From NCBI GenBank assembly GCA_022839785.1, contig JALHJW010000003.1:124001-188000 (forward strand): a stretch of 64,000 bases of DNA, given 5' to 3'. Position 1 is the stretch's first letter, and each line of letters opens with the position of its first letter. Position numbers and translations under genes: made by a program. Origin of the DNA: Desulfovibrio sp. Lineage in GTDB: Bacteria > Desulfobacterota > Desulfovibrionia > Desulfovibrionales > Desulfovibrionaceae. This document shows positions 1-11,669 of the stretch, piece by piece. The notes below the pieces were generated by a model that worked only from the letters and a program-made list of their open reading frames with translations, was not told where the DNA came from and did not search any database.

Positions 1-82
1 CGGCATGCCGCTCGTGCATGGCCTTGAGGACCTGGCGTCCGATGCGGCCGAAACCGTTGATTCCCACACGAAGCTTGTCCAT
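1..82 (-). CDS. gap: Glyceraldehyde-3-phosphate dehydrogenase, N-terminus (partial)
   Basis: Only the first 27 codons lie in the window and the gene runs off its left edge. The reading begins MDKLRVGINGFGRIGRQ, the NAD-binding Rossmann signature (VGINGFGRIGR) of type I GAPDH, which oxidises glyceraldehyde 3-phosphate in glycolysis and gluconeogenesis. The ATG is preceded by a strong AGGAGG ribosome-binding site that overlaps the stop codon of the upstream GAF-domain gene, 11 nt away. The two genes are therefore almost certainly co-transcribed and translationally coupled. Whether it is NAD- or NADP-dependent cannot be judged from this fragment. Confidence 0.93.
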   Translation of the reverse strand, partial: MDKLRVGINGFGRIGRQVLKAMHERHA

Positions 83-93
83 GGGCGTTCCTC

Positions 94-654
94 CTAATCC
101 TCGAAGACCCGGTATTCGAACGAGGCCAGCATCTCGTAGTCTTTCTTCAGCGCCTGGTGCATGCGGGCGTTCTCGATGGCCAGGGCGCTCAATGCGGCGA
201 TGGCCGTGAGGAACTCCTCCTCGCACGCGTCGAAGGTATGCTTGCGGCCCGAATAGATGCGCATGACCCCGATGGGCGAGCCCGCCACCATGAGCGGCGT
301 CGCCAGGACCGAGACGATGCCCTCGGCCTTGGCCGCCTCCTTGTACTGGAAGCGGGCGTCCGTGGCCGCGTCCTCGATATGCACGGTCTTGCCGCCTAGG
401 GCCTCCTGGTCCACCTCGCTGCGCTCCACGTCCACCGGCCCCTTGCGCATGTATTCCCGGGAAAGGCCCCACATCGCGCTGGACAAGAGCCGCTTGCCCT
501 CCCTGTCGAGCAGCCTCAGCGAGCAGGCCTTGGCCTCCATGGCCTTGGCCGCCTGTTCGGCGATGGCGCCCAGAACCTCCGCCGGCTCCAGGCTCGAATT
601 GACGATCATGGCCGTCGCGTACAGGGACCTGAAATACCGTTCATACCGTTCCAT
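94..654 (-). CDS. GAF-domain protein upstream of gap
   Basis: This is a 186-residue soluble protein made of one GAF domain (about residues 20-170) with a short helical tail and no output domain. GAF domains bind small ligands, haem, nucleotides or redox cofactors, but no ligand-defining residue can be assigned here. Two cysteine-containing segments are absent apart from one Cys near residue 44 (EAKACSLRLLD). It starts with ATG 44 nt downstream of a promoter-like pair that contains an inverted repeat, and ends 11 nt before gap. A stand-alone GAF protein leading a gap operon suggests a sensing or regulatory role toward central carbon metabolism. That role is inference from position only. Confidence 0.85.
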   Translation of the reverse strand: MERYERYFRSLYATAMIVNSSLEPAEVLGAIAEQAAKAMEAKACSLRLLDREGKRLLSSAMWGLSREYMRKGPVDVERSEVDQEALGGKTVHIEDAATDARFQYKEAAKAEGIVSVLATPLMVAGSPIGVMRIYSGRKHTFDACEEEFLTAIAALSALAIENARMHQALKKDYEMLASFEYRVFED

Positions 655-692
655 GGGACTCTCCTGTCCGTTTTCTTTCTCGCAACCTGACC

Positions 693-722
693 CATATATT
701 ATGTCCGCTACGACATAATCAA
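693..722 (-). promoter_or_regulatory. Predicted promoter of the GAF-gap operon
   Basis: On the minus strand, TTGATT (717-722) and TATATG (693-698) are separated by 18 bp and lie about 40 nt upstream of the GAF-gene ATG. This resembles a sigma-70-type promoter. The region is AT-rich against a very GC-rich background, which supports a promoter call. Confidence 0.5.
698..719. promoter_or_regulatory. Operator-like inverted repeat over the GAF-gap promoter
   Basis: A perfect 8-bp inverted repeat, ATTATGTC-N6-GACATAAT, fills the spacer between the predicted -35 and -10 elements of the GAF-gap promoter. It also lies about 94 nt before the divergent racemase start. The 22-bp size with a 6-bp spacer is what CRP/FNR-type dimers use, but the half-site does not match the CRP, FNR, HcpR or Rex consensus known to me. 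Its position predicts repression of GAF-gap. Confidence 0.5.
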
Positions 723-812
723 GTCTGAACCTCCGTCTTGCGGACCCCGCCGCGACACGCTAATCAGGGCCCACTCCCGCGTCGCGCGGGCAATTTCACA
801 TCCGGAGACCAT

Positions 813-1505
813 GTGCGCACCATCGGCATCCTCGGCGGCATGAGCTGGGAATCAACCCTCGAGTACTACCGCCTGCTCAATCAGGGTGTGGTCCGACGTC
901 TCGGCGGGCTGCATTCCGCCCCGCTTCTTCTGCACTCCTTTGATTTCGCTCAGATCGCGGCCATGCAGAGCGCCGGTGACTGGCCCGGTCTCGGCGCGCT
1001 CCTCGGAAAAGCCGCGAAAGGGCTCGCCCAGGCCGGGGCCGACGCCATGATCATCGCCACCAATACCATGCATCTCGTGGCCAGAGAAGTGGAATCCGCG
1101 TGCAACCTGCCTGTCCTGCACATCGCCCAGGCCGCGGGAGAGGCCGCCCGGGCCTCGGGCTGCTCCCGCGTGGGCCTGCTCGGCACGCGCTTCACCATGG
1201 AAACCGGCGTCTACGCCGACGAACTGCGCGCCCGCTTCGGCATCGAAACTTTGATACCAGATGACGGGGATAGGGATTTCGTGCATCATGCCATCTACGA
1301 GGAGCTGGTGAGAGGCCTCTTCTCCGAGAAGACCCGCCGGGGCTTTCGCGAAGTCATCTCCCGCCTCTCCGCCGCCGGGGCAGAGGGCGTGATCCTCGGC
1401 TGCACCGAAATCCCGATCCTGATCAAGCCCGAGGACGCCTCCATCCCGCTCTTCGACACCACGGCCCTCCACAGCAAGATGGCGGTGGACTGGATGCTGT
1501 CCTGA
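813..1505 (+). CDS. Aspartate/glutamate racemase family protein (YgeA-type)
   Basis: This 230-residue protein belongs to the cofactor-independent Asp/Glu racemase family and interconverts amino-acid enantiomers. Most family members use two catalytic cysteines. Here the first is replaced by Thr83 in IATNTMH, while the second, Cys197 in LGCTEIP, is present. This is the Thr/Cys pair and length described for E. coli YgeA-type L/D-amino-acid racemases. The start chosen is GTG at 813, preceded by GGAGA, giving the family-typical N-terminus RTIGILGGMSWES. An upstream extension in the same frame is not family-like. The following AlkD-like gene begins 16 nt after its stop, so the two may share a transcript. 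The preferred substrate is unknown. Confidence 0.85.
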   Translation: MRTIGILGGMSWESTLEYYRLLNQGVVRRLGGLHSAPLLLHSFDFAQIAAMQSAGDWPGLGALLGKAAKGLAQAGADAMIIATNTMHLVAREVESACNLPVLHIAQAAGEAARASGCSRVGLLGTRFTMETGVYADELRARFGIETLIPDDGDRDFVHHAIYEELVRGLFSEKTRRGFREVISRLSAAGAEGVILGCTEIPILIKPEDASIPLFDTTALHSKMAVDWMLS

Positions 1506-1521
1506 ACCAACGGAGGAAGAC

Positions 1522-2181
1522 ATGAACCGCGCCGAAGAGATCGTCGCCAGGCTGCGCAATCTGGGCAACGAAAAGAACCGCGAGGGCATGGCCAGATACG
1601 GCATCAACACCGCCCGCGCCTGCGGCGTGCCCATGCGGGTCATCCGCGGCCTGGCCATGCAGGTGCACCGCGACCACGCCCTGGCCCAGGACCTTTGGAA
1701 GACCGGCCTGCACGAGGCCCGCATCCTGGCCACCGTCATCGCCGACCCGGCCCGGACCGCCGACCCGCTCCTGGAGTCCTGGGTCGCGGACATCGATTCC
1801 TGGGACCTTTGCGACCAGTTCTGCCAGAACCTCGCCTGGCGCACCCACTACGCCTGGACCAAAGCCGAGGAGTGGGTGGACAGGCCCGAGGAGTTCGTGC
1901 GCCGCGCCGCCTTCGTCACCCAGGCCGTCCTGGCGAAAAAGGCGCACGACGCCCTGCCCGCCCAGTTCCTCTCCTTCCTGCCCCTCATCCGCCGCGCCGC
2001 CGGGGACGAACGCCGCCTCGTGCGCAAGGCCGTGGCCATGGCTCTGAAAAACATCGGCCAGCGCGACGACGACCTGCGCGCAGCGGCTCTGGCCCTGGCC
2101 GATGAACTCGCCGTTTCGGTGGACAAAAACGCCGTGAGTGTGGGCAAGGAAGCCAGGCGGAAGATCGAGAAGGGGAAGTAA
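1522..2181 (+). CDS. AlkD-family DNA alkylation repair protein
   Basis: This is a 219-residue all-helical protein of the AlkD family, HEAT-like-repeat DNA glycosylases that remove N3- and N7-alkylated purines. Family landmarks are the HEARILATVIADP segment, WVADIDSWDLCDQFC (SWDLCD is the usual core motif) and a charged C-terminal run of HEAT helices (LVRKAVAMALKNIG). The length matches the family (about 220-240). An ATG with a GGAGGA ribosome-binding site lies 16 nt after the racemase. The protein is expected to be cytoplasmic and DNA-bound. A second alkylation-repair gene (Ada type, 42314) occurs elsewhere in the window. Confidence 0.85.
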   Translation: MNRAEEIVARLRNLGNEKNREGMARYGINTARACGVPMRVIRGLAMQVHRDHALAQDLWKTGLHEARILATVIADPARTADPLLESWVADIDSWDLCDQFCQNLAWRTHYAWTKAEEWVDRPEEFVRRAAFVTQAVLAKKAHDALPAQFLSFLPLIRRAAGDERRLVRKAVAMALKNIGQRDDDLRAAALALADELAVSVDKNAVSVGKEARRKIEKGK

Positions 2182-2211
2182 CCGGGGCAAGGCGACGCGC
2201 CCTTCCCTCGT

Positions 2212-2259
2212 CTTCGCTCCGCCGTCGACCGATCCTTTCCGGCCTTCGCTCCGCCGTCG
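2212..2259. repeat. 16-bp direct repeat in the dnaE upstream gap
   Basis: The 16-mer CTTCGCTCCGCCGTCG occurs at 2212-2227 and again at 2244-2259, 32 bp apart. The 265-bp gap between the AlkD gene and dnaE otherwise holds no gene or terminator that I can see. The function is unknown and it may be chance or a decayed repeat. Confidence 0.4.
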
Positions 2260-2446
2260 CGCTCAGGCCGGTCACGTCGCGCCGAGATCGGGCGCGGGCG
2301 TCGGTCCAGACCCCAGGCTTGGCCGCCGGGGCCTTCCGGTCGGCATCCCTCCCGGCACTTTCCCTTCTCCCCAGGATGGGGTAGCGTGCCTTTCACGGGG
2401 CACCTTGCCCTGCGATAAAGTCGATTCATCCCGATAGGTTGTAGAC

Positions 2447-5941
<3,495 letters not shown>

Positions 5942-5949
5942 GGAGCCCC

Positions 5950-6339
5950 ATGCCGCCGCTCTACCGCATCGCCGTCCGCCTGGACTTCTCCGCCTCGCAC
6001 TTCCTGCGCAACTACTGCGGCAAGTGCGAGGCCCTGCACGGCCACAACTTCGGCGTCACCGTCGAGGTCGAGGGCCGCGAACTCGACCCGGCCACGGGCA
6101 TGCTCCTGGACTACAAGGTGCTCAAGACCGAGACCAAGGCCGTGCTGGAGGCGCTGGACCACAAGCACCTCAACGAGCGCCCGGAATTCCTGGAGCAGAA
6201 CCCCTCCAGCGAGAACATCGCCCGCTTCATCTTCACGGAGCTGCAACCGCGCCTGGCCGCCTGGCCCGTGCGCCTGCGCTCCGTGAGCGTGGCCGAGAAG
6301 CCGCAGCAGTGGGCCACCTACCTTCAGGACGGCGCGTGA
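5950..6339 (+). CDS. queD: 6-carboxy-tetrahydropterin synthase (QueD/PTPS family)
   Basis: This is a 129-residue pterin-synthase-family enzyme. QueD converts dihydroneopterin triphosphate to 6-carboxy-tetrahydropterin in queuosine biosynthesis. The zinc ligands are His17 (SASHFL) and His30/His32 (LHGHNF), the catalytic Cys is Cys26 in the CxxxHGH arrangement, and the substrate-binding segment PSSENIA follows at about 91-97. The length matches QueD rather than the longer eukaryotic PTPS. AGGAGC precedes the ATG by a few bases. Its stop overlaps the GTG start of dtd (GTGA), so translation is coupled. No other queuosine gene is in the window. The QueD function is the best reading, but the pterin branch cannot be excluded. 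Confidence 0.85.
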   Translation: MPPLYRIAVRLDFSASHFLRNYCGKCEALHGHNFGVTVEVEGRELDPATGMLLDYKVLKTETKAVLEALDHKHLNERPEFLEQNPSSENIARFIFTELQPRLAAWPVRLRSVSVAEKPQQWATYLQDGA

Positions 6340-6803
6340 GGCTGCTGCTGCAGCGCGTGCGCGAGGCCCGCGTGCGCGTGGACGGGGGGATCGCGGGCGA
6401 GATCGGGCCTGGACTGCTCGCGCTCGCGGGCTTCGGGCCGGACGACGGGCCGGACGCGCCGCAAACGCCGCGCTGGACGAAAATGATCGAGAAGATGCTG
6501 GAGCTTCGCATCTTCCCGGACGCGGACGGCAAGCTCAATCTTTCCCTGCGCGACACCGGCGGCGGACTGCTCCTGGTCTCGCAGTTCACGCTCTACGCGG
6601 ACTGCCGCAAGGGCCGTCGGCCGTCCTTCCACCTCGCGGCGAAACCGGAGACGGCGACGGCGCTCTTCGACCGCCTCGCGGCGGACTGCGCGACCCGGCT
6701 GCCCGGCCGCGTCGCCACCGGCACGTTCGGCGCGGACATGGACGTGGAACTGGTCAACCAGGGGCCGGTGACCATCCTGCTCGACGACGCGGCGCTCGGG
6801 TAG
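6336..6803 (+). CDS. dtd: D-aminoacyl-tRNA deacylase
   Basis: This 155-residue protein hydrolyses D-amino acids (and Gly) wrongly attached to tRNA, a proofreading enzyme of translation acting as a homodimer. Both family motifs are present: SQFTLYADCRKGRRPSF (SQFTL at residues 82-86) and the C-terminal NQGPVTILLD that carries the cross-subunit Gly-cisPro. The GTG start at 6336 overlaps the queD stop and gives the normal N-terminus (RLLLQRVREARV). A short GC hairpin with a 3-nt loop follows the stop codon at 6804-6820. Confidence 0.93.
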   Translation: MRLLLQRVREARVRVDGGIAGEIGPGLLALAGFGPDDGPDAPQTPRWTKMIEKMLELRIFPDADGKLNLSLRDTGGGLLLVSQFTLYADCRKGRRPSFHLAAKPETATALFDRLAADCATRLPGRVATGTFGADMDVELVNQGPVTILLDDAALG

Positions 6804-6820
6804 GGCCGCGACGCGCGGCC
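6804..6820 (+). terminator. GC hairpin after dtd (weak terminator candidate)
   Basis: GGCCGCG-ACG-CGCGGCC forms a perfect 7-bp stem directly after the dtd stop. The downstream sequence (GAGGCTTTACC) has only a short T stretch, so intrinsic termination would be weak. Confidence 0.35.
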
Positions 6821-6889
6821 GAGGCTTTACCAAACGTCCGCCTTGCCCTACCATCCGCCGCAGTGCACAGACCCTTGAGCAGCGACCGC

Positions 6890-8026
6890 ATGTCCGATGA
6901 ACGCGTAAAAGTCCTGGTCGTGGACGACACGGCCCCCATCCGCAACCTCCTGGAACGCATCCTGGAGGACGACTTCGCCGTCTTCTCCGCCCCGGACGGC
7001 GCGGCCGCGCTGGAGGTCTTCGCCCGCATCCGGCCCGAGATCATCGTGCTGGACGTGAACATGCCCCGCCTTTCGGGGCTGGAGGTGGTGCGGGAGCTGC
7101 GCGGCCAGGGCGAGAACGAGACCATCGTGATCATGCTCACGGGGCAGGACGACCTCGCGCTCAAGGCCGAGGCCCTGAACCTCGGGGCCAACGACTTTCT
7201 CACCAAGCCCTTCCACAAGGGCGAACTGCTGGCCCGCGTGACCGCCTCGGCCCGCCAGGTCATGCTCATGCGCGAACTGCGCCGGGCCAACGCGCGCACG
7301 GCCAGGGAGCTGAACCGCATCGCCACTCTGCAGCGCCGCATGCTGCCCGGGGAACTGAAGCTCGCGCCCGGCCTCGCGGGCGAGGTGTTGCACCGGCCCT
7401 CGGCCCTGGCCAGCGGCGATTTCTACGACTCCGCCCCCCTGCCCGGCGGCGGGTTCCGCGTCTGCGTGGCCGACGTCTCGGGCCACGGGGCCAAGGCCGC
7501 CTTCCTCATGGCCGTGATCCGCACCCTGTTCCACGCTGCGCTGGAGGACGGCCTTTCCCCGGGCGAACTGGCGGTGCGCGTCAACCGCCACCTGCTGCAC
7601 ATCTCGGGCGAAGGCGACTTCGCCAGCTTCTTCGCCGCCGACATCTCGGCCGACGGCAGCCTCATGCACTACGTCTCCTGCGGGCACCCGCCCGCCCTGC
7701 TGATGCACGGCGACGCCCCTCCCGCCCTGCTCGGTCCGACCATGCCCGTGCTCGGGATCATGGACTGCCGGGCCGAGACCGCCCGTGTGGGCTTGTCCGG
7801 GGATTTCGGGCTGCTGCTCTACACCGACGGACTCTACGAATGGCGCGGCCCGGACGGCGAGATGTTCGGCCTGGACCGCTTCCTGGCCCTGGCCCGCGAG
7901 CGCGGGCGCCTTTCCGGCCCCTTCCTGCAGGACTTCTTCTCGCACCTGTGCGTCCTCGCCCAGGGCGACCCCTCGGGCGAGGACGACCTCACCGCCCTGT
8001 GGCTCACGCGGAGGCGCGATGCTTGA
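6890..8026 (+). CDS. Response regulator fused to PP2C-type (RsbU-like) phosphatase
   Basis: This is a 378-residue cytoplasmic protein with an N-terminal CheY-like receiver (residues 5-120; acidic pair Asp12/Asp13, phosphoacceptor Asp55 in VLDVNMP, Lys106 in LTKPF). A helical linker leads to a SpoIIE/RsbU-type PP2C serine phosphatase domain (about 165-375) with SGDFYD and ADVSGHGAKAAF metal-site motifs and a C-terminal GEDDLTALWL. Such proteins dephosphorylate a STAS anti-anti-sigma factor in partner-switching pathways. The next gene, overlapping by 8 nt, is the matching HATPase kinase. The ATG at 6890 was chosen because it gives a normal receiver N-terminus. A GTG 27 nt upstream is possible. 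No histidine kinase is adjacent. Confidence 0.88.
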   Translation: MSDERVKVLVVDDTAPIRNLLERILEDDFAVFSAPDGAAALEVFARIRPEIIVLDVNMPRLSGLEVVRELRGQGENETIVIMLTGQDDLALKAEALNLGANDFLTKPFHKGELLARVTASARQVMLMRELRRANARTARELNRIATLQRRMLPGELKLAPGLAGEVLHRPSALASGDFYDSAPLPGGGFRVCVADVSGHGAKAAFLMAVIRTLFHAALEDGLSPGELAVRVNRHLLHISGEGDFASFFAADISADGSLMHYVSCGHPPALLMHGDAPPALLGPTMPVLGIMDCRAETARVGLSGDFGLLLYTDGLYEWRGPDGEMFGLDRFLALARERGRLSGPFLQDFFSHLCVLAQGDPSGEDDLTALWLTRRRDA

Positions 8027-8459
8027 GTTCCGCTTCTCCACCCTGGCCGTGCCCCAGGCGGCGCGGCGTCTGGCCAAGGCGGCCGTGGCCGTGCTCGCCG
8101 ACTCCCTGAAGGCGCCGGACGTGCTGCACGACTTCGATCTGGCCCTGACCGAGGCCTGCGCCAACGCCGTGCGCCACGCCTACCCGCAGGGCGCTCCCGG
8201 CCCCGTGGAGATCGTGCTCCGGCTCCTGCCCGGCGAGGCCGTGGAGGCCATCGTCGCGGACGCGGGCATGGGACCGCCCGAGGACTTGGCCCGCAAGGTC
8301 TCGCCCGGGCCGGACGACGAGGGCGGCCGCGGCCTGTTCATCATCAGGAGCCTGATGGACGAGGCGAGCCTGCGCCGCGGCGATTCCCGCACCGAGGTGC
8401 GCATGCGCAAGACCGTGCCCGCCCCGCTGTGGTCCGCGGGCTGCTGCCGGACCGACTGA
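8019..8459 (+). CDS. Anti-sigma regulatory factor (RsbW-type serine kinase, HATPase)
   Basis: This is a 146-residue stand-alone GHKL ATPase domain. The N-box is [12 protein letters not shown] with Glu45 and Asn49, the G1 region has ADAGMGPP, and the G2 loop is GGRGLFII. These are the hallmarks of RsbW/SpoIIAB-type anti-sigma kinases, which phosphorylate a STAS antagonist or hold a target protein. Its ATG overlaps the end of the response-regulator/PP2C gene by 8 nt, so the phosphatase and kinase of one switch are co-translated. No STAS-domain antagonist or sigma factor gene is nearby. Confidence 0.87.
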   Translation: MLEFRFSTLAVPQAARRLAKAAVAVLADSLKAPDVLHDFDLALTEACANAVRHAYPQGAPGPVEIVLRLLPGEAVEAIVADAGMGPPEDLARKVSPGPDDEGGRGLFIIRSLMDEASLRRGDSRTEVRMRKTVPAPLWSAGCCRTD

Positions 8460-8467
8460 CCCGAGCC

Positions 8468-10213
8468 ATGGACGCACGCCCCGCCCCGCCCCCTGCCTAC
8501 GCCGTGGAGCCCGTCCTCGCGGACGGGCGTCTCGCCGATCTCTGCCTGCATGTGGACGGCAAATGCTGGCGTCTGCTCGGCCGCGGCGGCCCCGAGACCG
8601 AGGAGCGCGGGGCGCGCGACTTCCTGGCCGCGCCCCAGGGGCTGCCGGTGCTGCTCGGCGCGGGGCTGGGCCACGGCCTCGCCCTGCTCCTGGCGCACTG
8701 GGACGGCCCCTTGGCCGTGGTGGACAAGGAGGCGGCCATTCTCGCGGCCTCGGGCGCGCGCGGCCGCATTCCGGACAAGGACGCGCAGCGCGTGCTCTGG
8801 CTGGATGCGGCCGATCCCGCCGCGACGCTGGCCGCGCTGACCCGCTGGCAGATGGCCCAGGGCGGCCGCCCCTTCCATCCCCTGCCGCACCCGGTCTACG
8901 CCCGCCTCGACCGCGCCTACTACGGCGGCCTGCGCGAGGCCCTGGCCGCGAGCCGGGACTTCGACTTCTGGGCCCGCGCCCGCTATCCCAAGTTCCGGGA
9001 ATGGCCGCCGCGCGTGCTGCTCGTGACCAGCAAGTACTTCCTCATGGGCGAAATCATCGCGGCCTGCGGGCGCCTGGGCGCTCCCCACCGCTTCCTCGAC
9101 CTCGGCGCCAAGGAGGTCGGCTGCGCCGAGTTCGTGGAGGAGCTGCTGCGCGCCGTGGTGGAGTTCCGGCCGGACTTCGTGTTCACGGTCAACCATCTGG
9201 GCGTGGACCGCGAAGGCGTGCTCGTCGATCTGCTGCACCGCCTGGAACTGCCCCTGGCCTCGTGGTTCGTGGACAACCCCCACCTCATTCTCTCGGTCTA
9301 CGAGCGCCTGTGCTCGCCCCTCACCGCCCTCTTCACCTGGGACGCGGACAATCTGGCCTCGCTGCGCGAGCTGGGATTCGAGCACGTGCGCTACATGCCC
9401 CTGGCCACGGACACGCACCGTTTCCGGCCCGGCGCGCCCGGCCGCGGGCAATGGAAGGCCCGCGTCTCCTTCGTGGGCAACTCCATGGTCACCAAGGTGG
9501 CCAAGCGGCTGGAGGCCGCCGCGCCGCCGCCCGCCCTGGCGGACGCCTTCGAGGACATCGCGGCGGGCTTTCGGGAGAGCGACGAGCGCTCCGTGCCCGC
9601 CTATCTCGCGCACAGCCGCCCCGGGCTGTTCTCCGCCTTCCTGGGGATGGACGGCCTCGAACGCCGTCTGGCCTTCGAGGCCCTGATCACCTGGGAGGCC
9701 ACGCGGCAGTACCGCCTCTCCTGCGTGCGCCAGACCCTGCCCTTCTCCCCGCTCATCGTGGGCGACCCCTCCTGGAAGCTGCTGCTGCCGGACGAGGGCC
9801 GCGCCTGGCGCTGGCACCACGAGCTTTCCTACTACGACGACCTGCCGGGCTTCTATCCCTGCTCCGAGATCAACTTCAACTGCACCAGCAAGCAGATGAA
9901 GGGCGCGGTCAACCAACGCGTCTTCGACGTTCCGGCGGCCGGAGCCTTTCTGGTCACGGACCACCGCGAACAGATCGAGGACCTCTTCCGGGTGGGCAGC
10001 GAGGTCGTCTGCTACAACGAGCCCGAGGAGGCCGGGGAGATCGTGCGCCACTACCTGGAACGGCCCGAGGCGCGCGCCCGGGTCGTGGCCGCGGCGCGGG
10101 AGCGCATCCTGCGCGAGCACACCTACGACCTCAGGCTGACCCGGCTCTTCGCGGACATGCGGGAGATCTTCGGGCCGCATCCGGCGGGCCGCGGTCCCGG
10201 CGGCCGGAGCTAA
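8468..10213 (+). CDS. CgeB/DUF3880-type glycosyltransferase
   Basis: This 581-residue protein resembles the CgeB/DUF3880 group of GT-B-like glycosyltransferases. Recognisable parts are a middle segment with [17 protein letters not shown], the conserved [19 protein letters not shown] and VSFVGNSM, and a C-terminal GT-B-like half with [20 protein letters not shown], then [12 protein letters not shown]. The first 170 residues form an extra N-terminal domain. The ATG lies 8 nt after the anti-sigma gene, and the GT9 gene follows after 5 nt. The acceptor and donor are unknown, but cell-surface or flagellin glycosylation is typical for such pairs. The start could also be a GTG a few codons upstream. 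Confidence 0.75.
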   Translation: MDARPAPPPAYAVEPVLADGRLADLCLHVDGKCWRLLGRGGPETEERGARDFLAAPQGLPVLLGAGLGHGLALLLAHWDGPLAVVDKEAAILAASGARGRIPDKDAQRVLWLDAADPAATLAALTRWQMAQGGRPFHPLPHPVYARLDRAYYGGLREALAASRDFDFWARARYPKFREWPPRVLLVTSKYFLMGEIIAACGRLGAPHRFLDLGAKEVGCAEFVEELLRAVVEFRPDFVFTVNHLGVDREGVLVDLLHRLELPLASWFVDNPHLILSVYERLCSPLTALFTWDADNLASLRELGFEHVRYMPLATDTHRFRPGAPGRGQWKARVSFVGNSMVTKVAKRLEAAAPPPALADAFEDIAAGFRESDERSVPAYLAHSRPGLFSAFLGMDGLERRLAFEALITWEATRQYRLSCVRQTLPFSPLIVGDPSWKLLLPDEGRAWRWHHELSYYDDLPGFYPCSEINFNCTSKQMKGAVNQRVFDVPAAGAFLVTDHREQIEDLFRVGSEVVCYNEPEEAGEIVRHYLERPEARARVVAAARERILREHTYDLRLTRLFADMREIFGPHPAGRGPGGRS

Positions 10214-10218
10214 ACGGC

Positions 10219-11613
10219 ATGTCCAAGCCCATCCTCATCCTGCAGATGCAGCGCATGGGGGATCTGGTCCTGACCTTCCCCCTGCTCCTGTGGCTGGCGC
10301 GACTGCACCCGGACCGCGAAATCTGGGTCGTGGGCGAGGAGGACTTCTTCAAGGGCATGTACCAGACCGGGCCGAAGGCCGTGTATTTCGGCTGGCACAT
10401 GGCCGACCGTCTGGCCCGGACCCGCGAGTACTCCCTGGTGATCAACCTCAGCCACCGGCCCGAGGCCGCGGCCCTGGCCGGACGGGTGCGCAGCGAGGCG
10501 GTGATCGGCCCCTACGACGACGGAACGCCGCCCGTCCGCCGCATCAAGGGGGCCTGGCAGCTCTACCGGGCCGCGCTCACGGGCTGCAACCGCCACAACC
10601 GCTTCCATTGGGCCGAACTCAACGCCCTGGATTGCGTGCCGTTGCGCGAGATCGCGGCCACGCGCTTCGATCCGCCCCGCCGCCTGCCGCCCGGACAACG
10701 CAAGGTGGGCCTCTTCGTCGGCGCTTCGGAGGCGGCCAAGCGGCCCTCGCCGCAGTTCTTCGGGGATCTGGCGCGCGAATGTCTGCGCCGGGGGCTGCGG
10801 CCCATCCTCTTCGGCGGCCCCGGCGAGCGGACTCTGGCGGCCGAGGCGGCCAAGCTGGCCGGGGCCAAGGTCCTGAACATGGCGGGCAGACTCTCCCTGC
10901 CCGAACTCGTGGCCGTGGGCCAGACCCTGGCGCTCTTCGCCACCCCGGACACCGGCCCCATGCATCTGGCCTCCTGGTCCGGCCTGGCCACGCTCAACCT
11001 CTCCCTCGGCAACGTCAACCCCTGGGAGACCGGGCCATACCCGAACGGGCACCACGTCCTGCGCGCCGCGATCTCCTGCCGGGGCTGCTGGCACTGCACG
11101 CAGCCCACCTTCGTCTGCCACGGGCATTTCTCGCCGCGCCGCACCGCCCTGCTCATGGAGCGGCTGGCCGCCACGGGCGGCCCGGACGGCGTGCGCCTGC
11201 CCGGCCAGAGGCTCCTGGCCACGGGCCGCGGACCGCTCGGACTCTACGATCTTGCGCCCCTCACGCCGCGCCCGAGCGCGCGCGAGGCGGCCGGCCGCTT
11301 CTGGCAGGCGTTCTTCGGCTGGCGTTTCGGCCTGTGGGGCGAGACGGCGGCGTTCGAGGCGGCGCGGGCCATGCGCCAAGCGGAGCCGCGCATGGCCCGC
11401 ATCCTGGCGCGCGGCCTGCCGCCCTTCGTGCGCGGGCTGGCCAGGGGCCTCTCCGGGACCATGCCGGACGGCTTCTGGCGCGAGGCTCCGCCCTTCTTCC
11501 GGCTGCTGGCGAGCTACCTCGAACTCTCCCTGGCCAACGAGGACCACTCCCCAGCCGCCCGCCGCGCCGCCCTGCAGACAGCGGAGGCATGCCTCTCGCT
11601 CTTCGCGGTGTAG
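10219..11613 (+). CDS. Glycosyltransferase family 9 (heptosyltransferase-like)
   Basis: This is a 464-residue protein. The first roughly 330 residues are a GT9 fold: the N-terminal ILQMQRMGDLVLTFPLLLWL is the ADP-heptose:LPS heptosyltransferase start, and FVGASEAAKRPSPQFF, FGGPGE and ATPDTGPMHLASWSGL are the donor-binding motifs. A Cys cluster (ISCRGCWHCTQPTFVCHG) follows the GT9 core, then about 120 residues of extra C-terminal helices without an assignment. It begins 5 nt after the CgeB-like gene and ends the dnaE-to-GT9 plus-strand run, convergent with an aminotransferase. It may act on LPS core or another surface glycan. The donor sugar is not predictable. Confidence 0.82.
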   Translation: MSKPILILQMQRMGDLVLTFPLLLWLARLHPDREIWVVGEEDFFKGMYQTGPKAVYFGWHMADRLARTREYSLVINLSHRPEAAALAGRVRSEAVIGPYDDGTPPVRRIKGAWQLYRAALTGCNRHNRFHWAELNALDCVPLREIAATRFDPPRRLPPGQRKVGLFVGASEAAKRPSPQFFGDLARECLRRGLRPILFGGPGERTLAAEAAKLAGAKVLNMAGRLSLPELVAVGQTLALFATPDTGPMHLASWSGLATLNLSLGNVNPWETGPYPNGHHVLRAAISCRGCWHCTQPTFVCHGHFSPRRTALLMERLAATGGPDGVRLPGQRLLATGRGPLGLYDLAPLTPRPSAREAAGRFWQAFFGWRFGLWGETAAFEAARAMRQAEPRMARILARGLPPFVRGLARGLSGTMPDGFWREAPPFFRLLASYLELSLANEDHSPAARRAALQTAEACLSLFAV

Positions 11614-11669
11614 GACGAGGCGCGGAGGCCGCGTCGGTTTGCGTCGTCAGCGGCCGCTCGCTGCCGGTG

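Noticed and set aside
698..719. Rex, CooA or FNR binding site at the GAF-gap promoter
   Set aside because: The half-site ATTATGTC and 6-bp spacer do not fit their consensus sequences (Rex TTGTGA-type, CooA TGTCG-N6-CGACA, FNR TTGAT-N4-ATCAA).
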